Source: Myxococcaceae bacterium
GTDB taxonomy: Bacteria; Myxococcota; Myxococcia; Myxococcales; Myxococcaceae
Reading direction: 5' to 3'
Length of the DNA: 59,332 nucleotides
NCBI GenBank assembly: GCA_025459425.1
Contig: JALOQF010000003.1
Coordinates: 1-59,332 of the forward strand
Shown: piece after piece, positions 16,753 through 25,558 of the stretch
How positions within the stretch are numbered: position 1 is the first letter of the stretch
Layout of the letters: each line of letters starts with the position of its first letter
Program-made: the position numbers and the translations under genes
The notes under the pieces: generated by a model
Told to the model about the DNA's origin: nothing
Seen by the model: the letters and a program-made list of their open reading frames with translations, nothing else
Databases searched by the model: none

Positions 16753-17930
16753 GGGCCGCGGCGTGGAGCGTGATGGCGTTCGCGACGGTCGCCCTGTCGG
16801 CCGAGCCGGTGGACGTGGACCTGAAGGAGCGGCAGCTCGAGCTGCTGCGGGCCGAGGTGGCGAGCGAGCTGCAGCTCCAGGCCGCGGGCCTGCTCGACGA
16901 GCTCGTCTACGGGTGGACGCAGGAGCCTCCCTTCACCGTCGACACGCCCGTGGTGCTCACCGGCGTCACCGTGCCGGTGTCGCTGGGCACCGGCCTCGAG
17001 GCCTACCTCGAGAACCACCTCGCCTCGCTGGTGACGAAGAACCCGAAGTCACGCGTGCAGCTCGTGCACTGCCCGGCCTGCTCGGCGTGGGTGGTGCGCT
17101 CGGGGCCCGTCGGTACGGTGGTGACGCGCGGCTTCGACGACCCGCAGGCGCTGGCGCAGGGTGGCCTTGCGCCCGGCGGAAAGCACGCCCTCTTCCTCGA
17201 CTTCGAGGCCGAGGGCGCCTCGCTGGTGCTGCGCGCCCGGCTCACCACGCTCGATCCGTCGCTGCGCATCGTCTCGGCGCGCACCCTCACCACGACGACG
17301 TCGACGCCGGCGCTGCTGCGCTCGGGGGAGCGGCTCGTCAGCGCGCAGGAGGCCCGCAAGGAGTACCTCGAGGCGCTGGGCGGCCGGGGCCTGTTCCTGG
17401 TGCCGGTGCGCTTCGGCGTGCGGGCCTACGCCACGGGTACCAACTCGAACGTCGGCAACGTGCCCTTCCTGTGGCTCTCGACGGGCCTCGAGGCCGCCTT
17501 CAGCCAGGCCCGCGCGTGGACGGCGAGCATCAACGCGGGCTTCTCGTGGCTGCCGCAGTCGCACGTGGCGGTGATGGCGCAGGGGCGCATCTCGCGGCTC
17601 CTCTCGGGCAGCTCGACCTCGCTCACCTGGCCCGACCTCTACGGCTTCTTCGGGGCCGGCGTCATGTTCGGCCAGGGCCGCAGCATGCTGGCCTTCCGCA
17701 ACACGAACCCCACCATCGACGACATCATCAACACGAACACCAACAACGAGCCGCGCGCGACGCTGGGGCTGTTCTCGCTGGGGCTCGAGCTGCGGGTGAA
17801 GAACCGCATCAGCCTCATCGCCTTCCTCGAGACGCTGCCGGCCATCGAGATCACCGACAACATCGGCACGTACGTGAACCTCCTGATCCGCTTCCAGTCG
17901 TTCGGCGTGGAGGTGTCGTTCTGCTTCTGA
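16749..17930 (+). CDS. Predicted outer-membrane protein with CxAC motif (motor operon)
   Basis: 393 residues with a signal peptide (AWSVMAFATVALSAEP). The N-terminal half is alpha/beta: VVLTGVTVPVSLGTGLEAYL and a CPAC motif at 108-111. It resembles TolB-N/CsgG/FlgO-like periplasmic domains only loosely. From ~200 onward the sequence is amphipathic beta, ends in Phe (EVSFCF) and is likely a barrel. The downstream gene has the same plan and a matching CEAC motif, so the two are probably distant paralogues. Coupled by overlaps on both sides. Confidence 0.75.
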   Translation: MRAAAWSVMAFATVALSAEPVDVDLKERQLELLRAEVASELQLQAAGLLDELVYGWTQEPPFTVDTPVVLTGVTVPVSLGTGLEAYLENHLASLVTKNPKSRVQLVHCPACSAWVVRSGPVGTVVTRGFDDPQALAQGGLAPGGKHALFLDFEAEGASLVLRARLTTLDPSLRIVSARTLTTTTSTPALLRSGERLVSAQEARKEYLEALGGRGLFLVPVRFGVRAYATGTNSNVGNVPFLWLSTGLEAAFSQARAWTASINAGFSWLPQSHVAVMAQGRISRLLSGSSTSLTWPDLYGFFGAGVMFGQGRSMLAFRNTNPTIDDIINTNTNNEPRATLGLFSLGLELRVKNRISLIAFLETLPAIEITDNIGTYVNLLIRFQSFGVEVSFCF

Positions 17931-18892
17931 CGCGCGCCCTCGTGGTGGGGAGTCTCTTCGTCGCGCTCCCGGCGCTGGCGCAGCGTGAGTCCACGCGGGG
18001 GGCGCTCTCGCGCCTCGAGGAGTCGCTGCCCAGGCGGCTCAACGACGGCGTGTTGTCGCTGAAGGACGTCGTGCCGGCCCTCGTCGTCAGCACGCTGCCG
18101 GCCTTCGAGCAGACGCGCGCGTGGTTCCCCGCGGCGGCGGTGACGAGCCTTTCGCGCGTGCTGGGGCCGGGCTCGCTGCGGGCCTGTGAGGCCTGCATGG
18201 CGCAGCGCCTGCTGGTCGAAGACGGCCGGCTCGAGCAGGTGGCCAGCAGCCTGTCGATTCAAGACCTCGCGCGGCTCGACGCGGTGACGCGGGGCACCTC
18301 GGCGCCGGCGGTGAGCGCCATCTGGCTGGACGAGACGGCCGAGGGCGTGGCGGTACGCATCGTCGACCTGCGCAACGGCCGCATTCTCATCGCCGAGAAC
18401 GTCGACGCCGCGCTCGCCCAGCAGGCGGCGAGCCGCGAGCGCGTCACCCAGGCCGAAGAGTACGAGCGCCGGAGCCGGGGCGACGCGTTGGCGCACCTCT
18501 TCGTCGACGTCGGCTTCCTGCCCCAGCAGCACGTCTCGCTCGACTGGCTCGAGCAGTGGGGCCCCGACAACTGCAACCTCTCGGGCTTCACCGCGTCGGT
18601 GTTCGACCCGCTGCTGGGCCTGGGCGCGAGCTACTTCCGCGTGATTCCCCCGGCCTTCAACCTCATGGTGGGCGCGAAGCTGCTGGTGAGCGTGCCCAAC
18701 GCGCTCATCACCGCCATCAACCCGGATCAGCCGACGCCGTTCCTCGGCGACAGCCTGTTCACGGGCGTCTTCATGGTGCGCGTGCCGCTCTTCAAGACGA
18801 ACTACGGCCTGGTGGCCTCGGTCTCGACCAACGGGCGGGTCGCCGTCGGCATCTCGCTGCTCAACTTCTCCTTCCTGCCCTTCCTCCCATGA
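17927..18892 (+). CDS. Predicted outer-membrane protein, CxAC paralogue (probable CTG start)
   Basis: 321 residues if started at CTG 17927, which overlaps the previous stop as CTGA and gives a proper signal peptide (MTRALVVGSLFVALPALAQ). The alternative GTG 17942 would lose the only positive charge of the n-region. The N-terminal half carries CEAC at 87-90 and IWLDETAEGVAVRIVDLRNG, resembling the preceding gene's domain; the C-terminal half is beta-rich. Likely an outer-membrane or periplasmic ring component by context, which is inference. Confidence 0.72.
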   Translation: MTRALVVGSLFVALPALAQRESTRGALSRLEESLPRRLNDGVLSLKDVVPALVVSTLPAFEQTRAWFPAAAVTSLSRVLGPGSLRACEACMAQRLLVEDGRLEQVASSLSIQDLARLDAVTRGTSAPAVSAIWLDETAEGVAVRIVDLRNGRILIAENVDAALAQQAASRERVTQAEEYERRSRGDALAHLFVDVGFLPQQHVSLDWLEQWGPDNCNLSGFTASVFDPLLGLGASYFRVIPPAFNLMVGAKLLVSVPNALITAINPDQPTPFLGDSLFTGVFMVRVPLFKTNYGLVASVSTNGRVAVGISLLNFSFLPFLP

Positions 18893-19518
18893 ACCGACTG
18901 CTCCCGCTCGCCGTCGCCCTGACGCTCTCGTGCACCGCGAGGAACTACACGTACTACCTCATCGATCCACCGGCGAAGCGCACCGCCGCGCTCAAGGAAG
19001 AGGACACCCTCGTGCGGCCCTTTGGCTACGGGTCGACGACGGTGATGAAGGTGCGGTGGAACGACGGCAAGGTGCTCACCGAGGTCGACGTGCCGGTGCT
19101 GGCGAGCGGCCAGCGCATCGTCATCGAGCACGGCGCGGGGAACTCGGGCATCAAGACGATCGCCCCGATGCGGGTGGTGCCTCCGCCTCCGACGAAGGCC
19201 GACGCGGCGCTCGTCGAGGCGTACCGGGCGCGTGGCCTCAAGGTCGACGAGGGCGCACCCGACGTCAGCCTCACCCGGGCGCTCTCCCTCGTGCAGGAGG
19301 CGACGAAGGCCGGCAACTTTGCGCTGGCGCTCGAGTGGTGCGAGACGGTGCTGCAGCGCTACCCATCGCACCCCGAGTTCCTGCGGGCGAAGGCGTCGCT
19401 CGTGCTGATGCTGGGCGAGCGCGACAAGGCCATCGAGCTCTACGAGGCGGCCGAGGCCGTCGAGAGTGACCCTGCGGTGCGCAAGAAGCTCGAAGAGCTC
19501 CGCAAACAACAACCCTGA
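18889..19518 (+). CDS. TPR lipoprotein of the motor operon
   Basis: 209 residues. Signal sequence with lipobox-like LTLSC at the N-terminus. A beta domain follows (TVMKVRWNDGKVLTEVDVPV), then about two TPR-like helical repeats in the C-terminal 80 residues (ALALEWCETVLQRYPSHPEF, RDKAIELYEAAEA). TPR lipoproteins commonly scaffold envelope complexes. ATGA overlap with the upstream gene; 19 bp to the MotA-like gene. Confidence 0.8.
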   Translation: MNRLLPLAVALTLSCTARNYTYYLIDPPAKRTAALKEEDTLVRPFGYGSTTVMKVRWNDGKVLTEVDVPVLASGQRIVIEHGAGNSGIKTIAPMRVVPPPPTKADAALVEAYRARGLKVDEGAPDVSLTRALSLVQEATKAGNFALALEWCETVLQRYPSHPEFLRAKASLVLMLGERDKAIELYEAAEAVESDPAVRKKLEELRKQQP

Positions 19519-19537
19519 CGTTTCGCTGGAGGACGTG

Positions 19538-20251
19538 ATGCAGCTCCTTGGAATCGCGGTGCTCGCCTTCATCGTGTGGTTCGGCTTCGCCGAGCGCGAC
19601 GCCACGCGCGCGGTGTCGGCGTTCGACCTGCACGCGCTGGTGATGGTGGTGGTCGGCTCGTCGTCTGCGGTGCTCCTGTCGTCGTCGGCGCGCAACGCCC
19701 TGCGCACACTGCTCGCGCTGAAGGAGCTCGTGCCCGGCCTGCGCTCGTTCCACGCCACCACCGAGGCGATGGAGACCGAGCGCGAGCAGCTCTGCAGTCT
19801 CTGGAAGGCCGGCCAGCGCGCGCAGGCCGTGGGGCTCGCCGAGAAGAGCGCGTTCTCGTCGACGAAGCACACGCTCGAGCTGCTGCTCCAGCGGGCCAAC
19901 GAGGCCTCGAGCGCCAAGGTGTTCACCGAGCTGCGCCACGACGAGATCAGCGACTGGCAGCCGGCCATTCACACCTGGGAGATGCTCTCGAAGCTGGGCC
20001 CGGCCTTCGGCATGGTGGGCACCATCACCGGCATGATCCAGCTGTTCCGGAACATGTCGTCCGAGAACCTCAACATCGGCGCGGCCATGTCGCTGGCCCT
20101 GCTCGCCACCTTGTACGGGGTGGCCTTCGGCGCCGGCATCGCGGGCCCCATCGGGCACTTCTGGAACGGGCTGCTCGACGAGCGGCTGGGCCTGCTCGAG
20201 CGCTGCGAGAAGAGCGTGAACGAGCTCGTGTCGCGCGGAGTGGGGGCCTGA
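19538..20251 (+). CDS. MotA/PomA-like stator protein
   Basis: 237 residues, ATG preceded by GGAGG. Topology matches MotA: two N-terminal TM helices (~2-18, ~30-50), a cytosolic loop of ~95 residues, then two C-terminal TM helices. The conserved TM3 motif is LGPAFGMVGTITGMIQLF (Pro plus GxxGTxxG), and TM4 reads LALLATLYGVAFGAGIAGPI with the ATLYG and GPI elements of PomA/MotA. It should form the pentameric part of an ion-driven 5:2 motor around the MotB-like dimer encoded next. There is no long coiled-coil tail as in ZorA. Ion choice cannot be settled by reading. Confidence 0.9.
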   Translation: MQLLGIAVLAFIVWFGFAERDATRAVSAFDLHALVMVVVGSSSAVLLSSSARNALRTLLALKELVPGLRSFHATTEAMETEREQLCSLWKAGQRAQAVGLAEKSAFSSTKHTLELLLQRANEASSAKVFTELRHDEISDWQPAIHTWEMLSKLGPAFGMVGTITGMIQLFRNMSSENLNIGAAMSLALLATLYGVAFGAGIAGPIGHFWNGLLDERLGLLERCEKSVNELVSRGVGA

Positions 20252-20252
20252 C

Positions 20253-20879
20253 ATGCGCCGCTCGAGAAGCGTCGGCGAGGAAAGCTGGCTCTTGAGCTAC
20301 GCCGACCTCATCACCAACCTCCTGCTCTTCTTCGTCGTGCTGCTCACCGCCGCGAACCTCTCGAAGGGCCGCATGCAGCAGATCGCCAGGAGCCTGTCGG
20401 GCGCCGAGATGCCGCAGAGCCTCGAGTCGATTCGCAAGGAGATCGACGAGCGCATCGCCGCGCAGAACCTGAAGGAGCTCGTCAGCACCACGGTGACGAA
20501 CGACGGCCTCGAGATGTCGCTCAACTCGGGCCTGGTGTTCGACTCGGGCAAGGCCGTCATCCGTCCCGAGCTCGAGCCGGTGGTGGTGAGCATGCTGAAG
20601 ACGCTCGAGCCCTACGGCGGCAAGTACAGCTTCGCGGTCGAGGGCCACACCGACGCGAACCCGGTGGCCGCGGGCGGCGCGTTCTCGTCGAACTGGGACC
20701 TGGCGGCCGAGCGCGCCATCGTGGTGCGCGAGCGGCTCGAGGGCGTCGGCATTCCGCGAACGCGCATTCGGGTCGAGGGTTACGCCGACACCAAGCCGCT
20801 GCCCGAGGCCGAGCTGAAGGGGCTGTCGGTCGAGCAACGCAACGCGAGGCTGCGGCGCGTCGTCGTGAGGATCTACTGA
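20253..20879 (+). CDS. MotB-like stator protein with OmpA peptidoglycan-binding domain
   Basis: 208 residues. Short basic N-terminus, then a single TM with the ion-carrying Asp18 in SWLLSYADLITNLLLFFVV, matching the MotB Asp32 context. A linker leads to an OmpA-like peptidoglycan-binding domain (~80-208) with EGHTDANPVAAGG and LAAERAIVVRERL, ending RLRRVVVRIY. It anchors the stator to the wall while conducting ions. Starts 1 nt after the MotA-like stop and overlaps the FliG-like gene (TGATG). Family assignment is secure; the process it powers is unknown. Confidence 0.93.
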   Translation: MRRSRSVGEESWLLSYADLITNLLLFFVVLLTAANLSKGRMQQIARSLSGAEMPQSLESIRKEIDERIAAQNLKELVSTTVTNDGLEMSLNSGLVFDSGKAVIRPELEPVVVSMLKTLEPYGGKYSFAVEGHTDANPVAAGGAFSSNWDLAAERAIVVRERLEGVGIPRTRIRVEGYADTKPLPEAELKGLSVEQRNARLRRVVVRIY

Positions 20880-22726
20880 TGCGAACCACCTTCCTCCTCG
20901 GCCTGGTGGCCGCCAGCGCGCTCGCCCAGGGCCAGCCGTCGTCACCGCCGCTCCCCGGGCTCGGTGCGCCCGCCGCCGCGCCGCCGCCCGTGGCCACCCC
21001 GACGCCGCCAGGCCGCACCATTCCGCCGCAGATGGTGCTCGAGGTGCGCGAGCTCGAGCGGCTGTTCGACCAGGCGCTCCTGCGCGACTGTGCGCCCGAG
21101 CGCTGCTCGTCGAAGGGCTGCGTGTACAAGGAGCACCTCGCGGTCGACCTGCCGCCCAGCACCACCTCGCTCCCCGGCCTCGGCGCCGGTGACGGCCCGG
21201 GCTCGGTGCCGGCGCAGCTGTACCTCACGCAGGCGCGCTGTGAGTTCACCCACGAGAAGTCGGTGCCCGTGCGCGACGTCGAAGCGCTGGCGCGCCGGCT
21301 CGAGCAGCGGCTGTCGAAGGGCTTCCTCAAGGTGACGGTGTCGCGGCAGGTGCTCGACCCCATCAACCCGTCGCTCGCCGAGTCGCCGCCGCCGAAGGAC
21401 GACAAGCCGGCGCCGAAGGAGGAGCCGAAGCCCGAGCCCGTCGCGCCGCCGCCCCCGCCGAAGTGGGACGCCGAGGTGGCCTTGCGCGAGCTGTGGCAGG
21501 CGCTGCTCCCCCACTTCAGCTGGATGATCGCCGTCTTCCTCGCGACGCTGGCCACCCTCGTCATCATCTGGGCCGCGCGCCGGCTCGGGAAGGAGACGCT
21601 CGAAGAGAAGGCCATGCTCGCGCAGCTCACCCAGCCACCCGCGCCGGCGCCCGAACCGACGCCCGAGGCTCCACCCGTCGACGCCGACGCGGCCTTCGTG
21701 GCCGAGCAACAGGGCGCCTGGGCCAGGCGCATCGCCGACACGCCGCTCGAGAAGGACGACGCGCTGGTGGGCCACCTTTTGCGCGAGTGGCTGCGGCAGG
21801 GCGAGTTCGCGCTGCTGGCGAAGGCGACGGTGCTGTTCGGCGACCGGCTCTCGTTGGCCTTCCAGGCCGATCCGACGTTGACGGCGAGGAAGGCCGAGCT
21901 GGCGCGCTTCCTCCAGGCGATGGACGTGGCCTCGCTCCCGACCGACGCGCAGTTCTTCCGCACGCTCAACCAGAACGCGGTGGCCGCCTCGCTGCTCGCC
22001 CAGCCCGACACCGAGGTGTACCGCAGCCTCTCGGACGAGTTCGGGAGCGCGGCGGTGGTGCAGCTCGTCGAGAAGCTCCCACCCAGGCAGGGCGCGCTGC
22101 TGTTCGCGCTCACGCCGATGGACCGGCAGGACGAGGTGGCGCGGCTGCTCCCCTACCCGCTCAAGGTGGGCCTGGCGCACCAGCTCCTCTTGTCGAACCG
22201 CAGCAGCAAGCACGAGCGCGCGGCGCTGTTCGAGGCCGTGGGCAACGCGCGCGAGGGCCGGCCGCTGAAGAATGGCCACGCGCCGGTGGTGCTCGACGTC
22301 GTCGACCAGGGCCAGGAGTTCGACGCCGCGGGCGCGCTGTCCATCCTCCTCGGGCACCTCGAAGACGCCGACCGCCGCGGGCTGTTCGAGAAGGCGCTGT
22401 CGGGCGACGGCTTCCCCGGGTGGTACGAGCGCATCCTGTCGCCGCAGATGCTGCTCAAGGTGCCGCCCGAGCAGCGCACCGATCTGTTGCTCGAGGTCGA
22501 CGTGAAGGGGCTGGCGGCGTGGCTGTCGCTGCAGCCGGCCTCGCGTCGCGAGCAGCTGGTGGGCCCGCTGTCGGCCTCGGTGCAGACCGCGCTCAAGGCC
22601 AGCATGGCGTTCGCCTCGCGCGCCGAGCAGCTCGAGCTGGCGAAGAAGGGCCAGGCCGAGCTGGTGTCGTCGGTGCGGCGGCGCATCGCGGGCGGCACGC
22701 TCTCGTTCCCCGAGCTGGTGAACTGA
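20879..22726 (+). CDS. FliF/SctJ-FliG-like fusion: rotor candidate
   Basis: 615 residues. Signal peptide (1-17), Pro-rich segment, a periplasmic domain with cysteines (~50-150), a Lys/Pro linker, one TM at ~213-232 (WMIAVFLATLATLVIIWAARR, positive-inside, C-terminus cytosolic), then ~380 cytosolic residues. At ~296-305, VGHLLREWL recalls the FliF C-terminal FliG-binding motif. The rest follows FliG middle and C domains: GALSILLGHLEDADRRGLFE, then MLLKVPPEQRTDLLLEVD, GLAAWL and VSSVRRRIAGG at the end, in the same order and spacing as FliG (EILN-MD, DDR-LREVD-LALAL, RRLEE-G). MgtE-N, a related fold, is the alternative, but MotA/MotB adjacency favours a rotor. Confidence 0.75.
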   Translation: MRTTFLLGLVAASALAQGQPSSPPLPGLGAPAAAPPPVATPTPPGRTIPPQMVLEVRELERLFDQALLRDCAPERCSSKGCVYKEHLAVDLPPSTTSLPGLGAGDGPGSVPAQLYLTQARCEFTHEKSVPVRDVEALARRLEQRLSKGFLKVTVSRQVLDPINPSLAESPPPKDDKPAPKEEPKPEPVAPPPPPKWDAEVALRELWQALLPHFSWMIAVFLATLATLVIIWAARRLGKETLEEKAMLAQLTQPPAPAPEPTPEAPPVDADAAFVAEQQGAWARRIADTPLEKDDALVGHLLREWLRQGEFALLAKATVLFGDRLSLAFQADPTLTARKAELARFLQAMDVASLPTDAQFFRTLNQNAVAASLLAQPDTEVYRSLSDEFGSAAVVQLVEKLPPRQGALLFALTPMDRQDEVARLLPYPLKVGLAHQLLLSNRSSKHERAALFEAVGNAREGRPLKNGHAPVVLDVVDQGQEFDAAGALSILLGHLEDADRRGLFEKALSGDGFPGWYERILSPQMLLKVPPEQRTDLLLEVDVKGLAAWLSLQPASRREQLVGPLSASVQTALKASMAFASRAEQLELAKKGQAELVSSVRRRIAGGTLSFPELVN

Positions 22727-22728
22727 CG

Positions 22729-24759
22729 ATGCGCGCCCGGGTGCTTTCGCGTTCGCTGCTGCTCGGGCTCTGGGCCCTGGGGGCGGCGTGCACCAAGGTG
22801 CCCTTCGTCGACATCAACGCGGCCTTCACCATCGCCGACGTCAGCTGGTTCGACGACGAACGAACGATGTTCGTCTTCTACCAGGTCGACGCCGAGCAGG
22901 GGCTGGGCCCCGACTCGCTCATCGAGCTGCGCTACCGGACCGACGACGTCTTCGTCGACTGGACGCCGCTGGAGCAGCTCCCCGCGGTGCACACGCACCT
23001 GCCCGCCGACTGTGGCCCGCGCTCGAAGTGCGGCAGCTGGAGCCTCGCCGTCGACAAGGTGCCCCGCGAGGTGGCCTTGCGGCTGCGGTACCACCGGAGT
23101 GGGGTGTTGAGCCTCAACGCCGACGTGGCCTTCAACGCCATCGGGCCGGGCCCCGCCCACCTCGTGCGCAGCCTCGCGGTGTACGGGGTGTTCGACGAGA
23201 CGAACACCCGCGTGCAGTGGCGGGCGCGGCACCAGTTCCCCACCATTCGCAACGAGCAGGCCACCGCGCTGGGCCTGCGCCGGCAGTTCACCATCAGCGA
23301 CGTCGGCCATGGGCAGCTCGGCCCGATTCCGAGCGACAACCTGTACGGCTACGCAGTGGCGCCGGTGTGCCCCGCGGGCTTCACCCCGCTGCCGTGGGAG
23401 CCCAGGCGCACGACCGACCGGGCCTTCTTCGAGCCGCTGGCCCTGCCCCTCGCGGCGTCGGACAGCGACGTGCTGTGCGCTGCCGCCACGGTGACCGACG
23501 CGCTCGGCGAGCTGACGGTCGCGGCGATCGCCCGCAAGAACCCGCAGACGAAGCCCGCCTTTCCGCTGCTCCGCAGCCCGATTCGAGACGCCGACCCGGT
23601 GGGCTGGGTGCTGCGCCCCTGCAACCGCGTCATCAACGACGCCCACCTGGCGATGCAGGTGCAGCGGCTCCAGCTCGAGGGCGCGCCCACGCTGTGCACC
23701 GACGACTTCACCTCGACCGACTTCGTCACGCGCCTCACCGGCGAGCTGAAGGCGCGCATCGACCGCCTGCGAACGCCCGGGCGAGACCTCGTGCTGGTGT
23801 TCGCGGTGCATCGTGACGACACCACGGGGCGCCTCAACCGGGCCATCGAGTCGGTTCTCGAGCAGGTGCTCGTGCCGGAGCGGGACAAGTCGACGCCGCG
23901 CGTGGTGGGCGCGTTCCTCTTCGACAGCCTCTCGTGGCGGCTCACCTCGCCGACGCTCAAGCCGCTGGTGCTGTGGTGCCCGTCGGTGCGAGTCACCATG
24001 GCCGACCTCGACCTCGTGCAGGCCTCGTCGGAGCAGGACTGCCCCCTCCAGCCCGACGCGCCGCCGTTGAACCTCGGGCCCTTCAGCTTCACCCAGCTGC
24101 CGATTCTGCCGACGCGGCCGCAGTACGAGAACTTCGTGATGAAGTACTCCGACGCCAACACCGGGCGCGTGACGAAGCTCTGGTTCCGCGCGCCGGAGCG
24201 CTCGGCCGGCGCCGAGAACCTGCTCGTCGGTGAGGCCGGCGTGGTGACGCGCCTCAACACCGAGGTGGTGGCCGCCGCCGAGGCTGACGCCTTCTCGTTC
24301 TGCGCACCCGCCGACGAAGCAGGGACGGCCTCGGTCGGCCGAATCGTGGCCCAGCCCATCAACCCGCTCGGCGCCATCGAGCCCGTCTCGACGCTCCCGC
24401 GGCGGCACCAGGAGTCGCCCTCGACGCTGTACGCGCTGGGGCTCATCTGGGAATCGCCGTTCCTGGTGAAGATGGAGTTCGAGACGCGCGTGGCTGGCGC
24501 GGCGACGGCGCTCGGCATCACGGTGCCCTTCGGCATCGCTGGCAACGGTGAGCGCTTCCTCGGTGAGGAGCAGTGGCGCCAGGAGACGTTCCCCCTGGCC
24601 GATGCGCTGACGCAGTGCACGCGCTGGTGCGACCACCCCACGTTCGACTCGGCGGGCGTGTACCAGCCCGCGGCGCCCTTCCGGCTGGCGTTCGCCCAGC
24701 AGTGCTACCGACCGCGCTTCCCCGTGCCGACCGGAGGCGGCTTTCCGGATGATCCGTGA
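22729..24759 (+). CDS. Large envelope (lipo)protein of the motor operon
   Basis: 676 residues from ATG 22729. The hydrophobic start LLLGLWALGAAC suggests a signal with a lipidated Cys, though the lipobox is imperfect. The mature protein is mostly beta, with many spaced cysteine pairs (DCGPRSKCGSW, CTRWCDHP) indicating oxidising periplasmic or surface location. No known domain. It begins 2 bp after the FliG-like gene and overlaps the next by 11 bp, so it is clearly part of the same unit. Confidence 0.75.
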   Translation: MRARVLSRSLLLGLWALGAACTKVPFVDINAAFTIADVSWFDDERTMFVFYQVDAEQGLGPDSLIELRYRTDDVFVDWTPLEQLPAVHTHLPADCGPRSKCGSWSLAVDKVPREVALRLRYHRSGVLSLNADVAFNAIGPGPAHLVRSLAVYGVFDETNTRVQWRARHQFPTIRNEQATALGLRRQFTISDVGHGQLGPIPSDNLYGYAVAPVCPAGFTPLPWEPRRTTDRAFFEPLALPLAASDSDVLCAAATVTDALGELTVAAIARKNPQTKPAFPLLRSPIRDADPVGWVLRPCNRVINDAHLAMQVQRLQLEGAPTLCTDDFTSTDFVTRLTGELKARIDRLRTPGRDLVLVFAVHRDDTTGRLNRAIESVLEQVLVPERDKSTPRVVGAFLFDSLSWRLTSPTLKPLVLWCPSVRVTMADLDLVQASSEQDCPLQPDAPPLNLGPFSFTQLPILPTRPQYENFVMKYSDANTGRVTKLWFRAPERSAGAENLLVGEAGVVTRLNTEVVAAAEADAFSFCAPADEAGTASVGRIVAQPINPLGAIEPVSTLPRRHQESPSTLYALGLIWESPFLVKMEFETRVAGAATALGITVPFGIAGNGERFLGEEQWRQETFPLADALTQCTRWCDHPTFDSAGVYQPAAPFRLAFAQQCYRPRFPVPTGGGFPDDP

Positions 24760-25558
24760 GGCGGCCCTCTTCCTCGTCGTGCTCTTCGCCGCGACGACGT
24801 CGTGGGCCGCCGAGCCCGATGGCGGCGTGCCGACGAAGGCGCCGGCGCCCGACACCACGCTCGAGCGCTACCGCACACCGCTCGAGGCGCTCACCGAGCG
24901 GCCGATCGGCGAGGCCTCGCGGGCGGTGCGCTTCGACTGGCGGCGCTCGCGCATCGGCTTCGGCGTGCTGGGCTCGAGCGTGGTCGAGCTGAACAACTTC
25001 TCGAGCGCGCGCATCGGTGGCTACGTGCGCAAGGCGCTGGGCAGCTTCATGCTCGAAGGCGCCGTCTCCTACGTGCACACCTGGGGGAGCTTCGCGACGC
25101 AGCAGCTGTCGCTCACGCCGTACCGGCAGTTCGCCCGCCCCAGCCGGCTCGAGGTCGACGTCAACCTCTCGTACGCGCTCGCCGAGGGCGTGGTGACGCC
25201 GCGCGTGTCGTTCATTCCTCCGGCCGAGCTCGTCTTCAGCGTCACCGCCGGGGTGCGCTACCTGTACTACTTCGGCTCCCTCACCGGCGTGCCGGCCATC
25301 GAGGTGCTGGGCGCGCTGTTCAATCCCGCGATCAGCGATCGCGAGGCCGACAACCTCGAAGGGCAGCGGCTCCCGGGCATGCAGATCGCGCGCACGCGCT
25401 ACAGCGTGCTGACCGGGTTTCAGCTCGATCTCTACCTGCGCCCCGGCATCGCGGTGACGCCGCGGGTGCTCCTGGGCCTCCCGGTCTTCAGCGGCGTTCC
25501 CGGCTCGGGCCTCACCTTCTGGTGGGAGCTGTCCCTGGGGGTCGGAGCGGCGCTGTGA
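24749..25558 (+). CDS. Predicted outer-membrane beta-barrel protein (motor operon)
   Basis: 269 residues. Signal peptide MIREAALFLVVLFAATTSWAA, then a short linker and an amphipathic beta-strand series (RIGFGVLGSSVVELNNFSS, RPSRLEVDVNLSYALAEG) consistent with an 8-12-strand barrel. It lacks a terminal aromatic (ends GVGAAL). No family recognised. The start lies inside the end of the preceding gene, and the stop overlaps the next start as GTGA. Confidence 0.75.
   Translation: MIREAALFLVVLFAATTSWAAEPDGGVPTKAPAPDTTLERYRTPLEALTERPIGEASRAVRFDWRRSRIGFGVLGSSVVELNNFSSARIGGYVRKALGSFMLEGAVSYVHTWGSFATQQLSLTPYRQFARPSRLEVDVNLSYALAEGVVTPRVSFIPPAELVFSVTAGVRYLYYFGSLTGVPAIEVLGALFNPAISDREADNLEGQRLPGMQIARTRYSVLTGFQLDLYLRPGIAVTPRVLLGLPVFSGVPGSGLTFWWELSLGVGAAL

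Noticed and set aside
19538..20879. Zorya anti-phage system (ZorA/ZorB)
   Set aside because: MotA/MotB-like genes are present, but the MotA-like protein lacks the long coiled-coil tail and no ZorC, ZorD or ZorE gene follows; the neighbours are envelope proteins.
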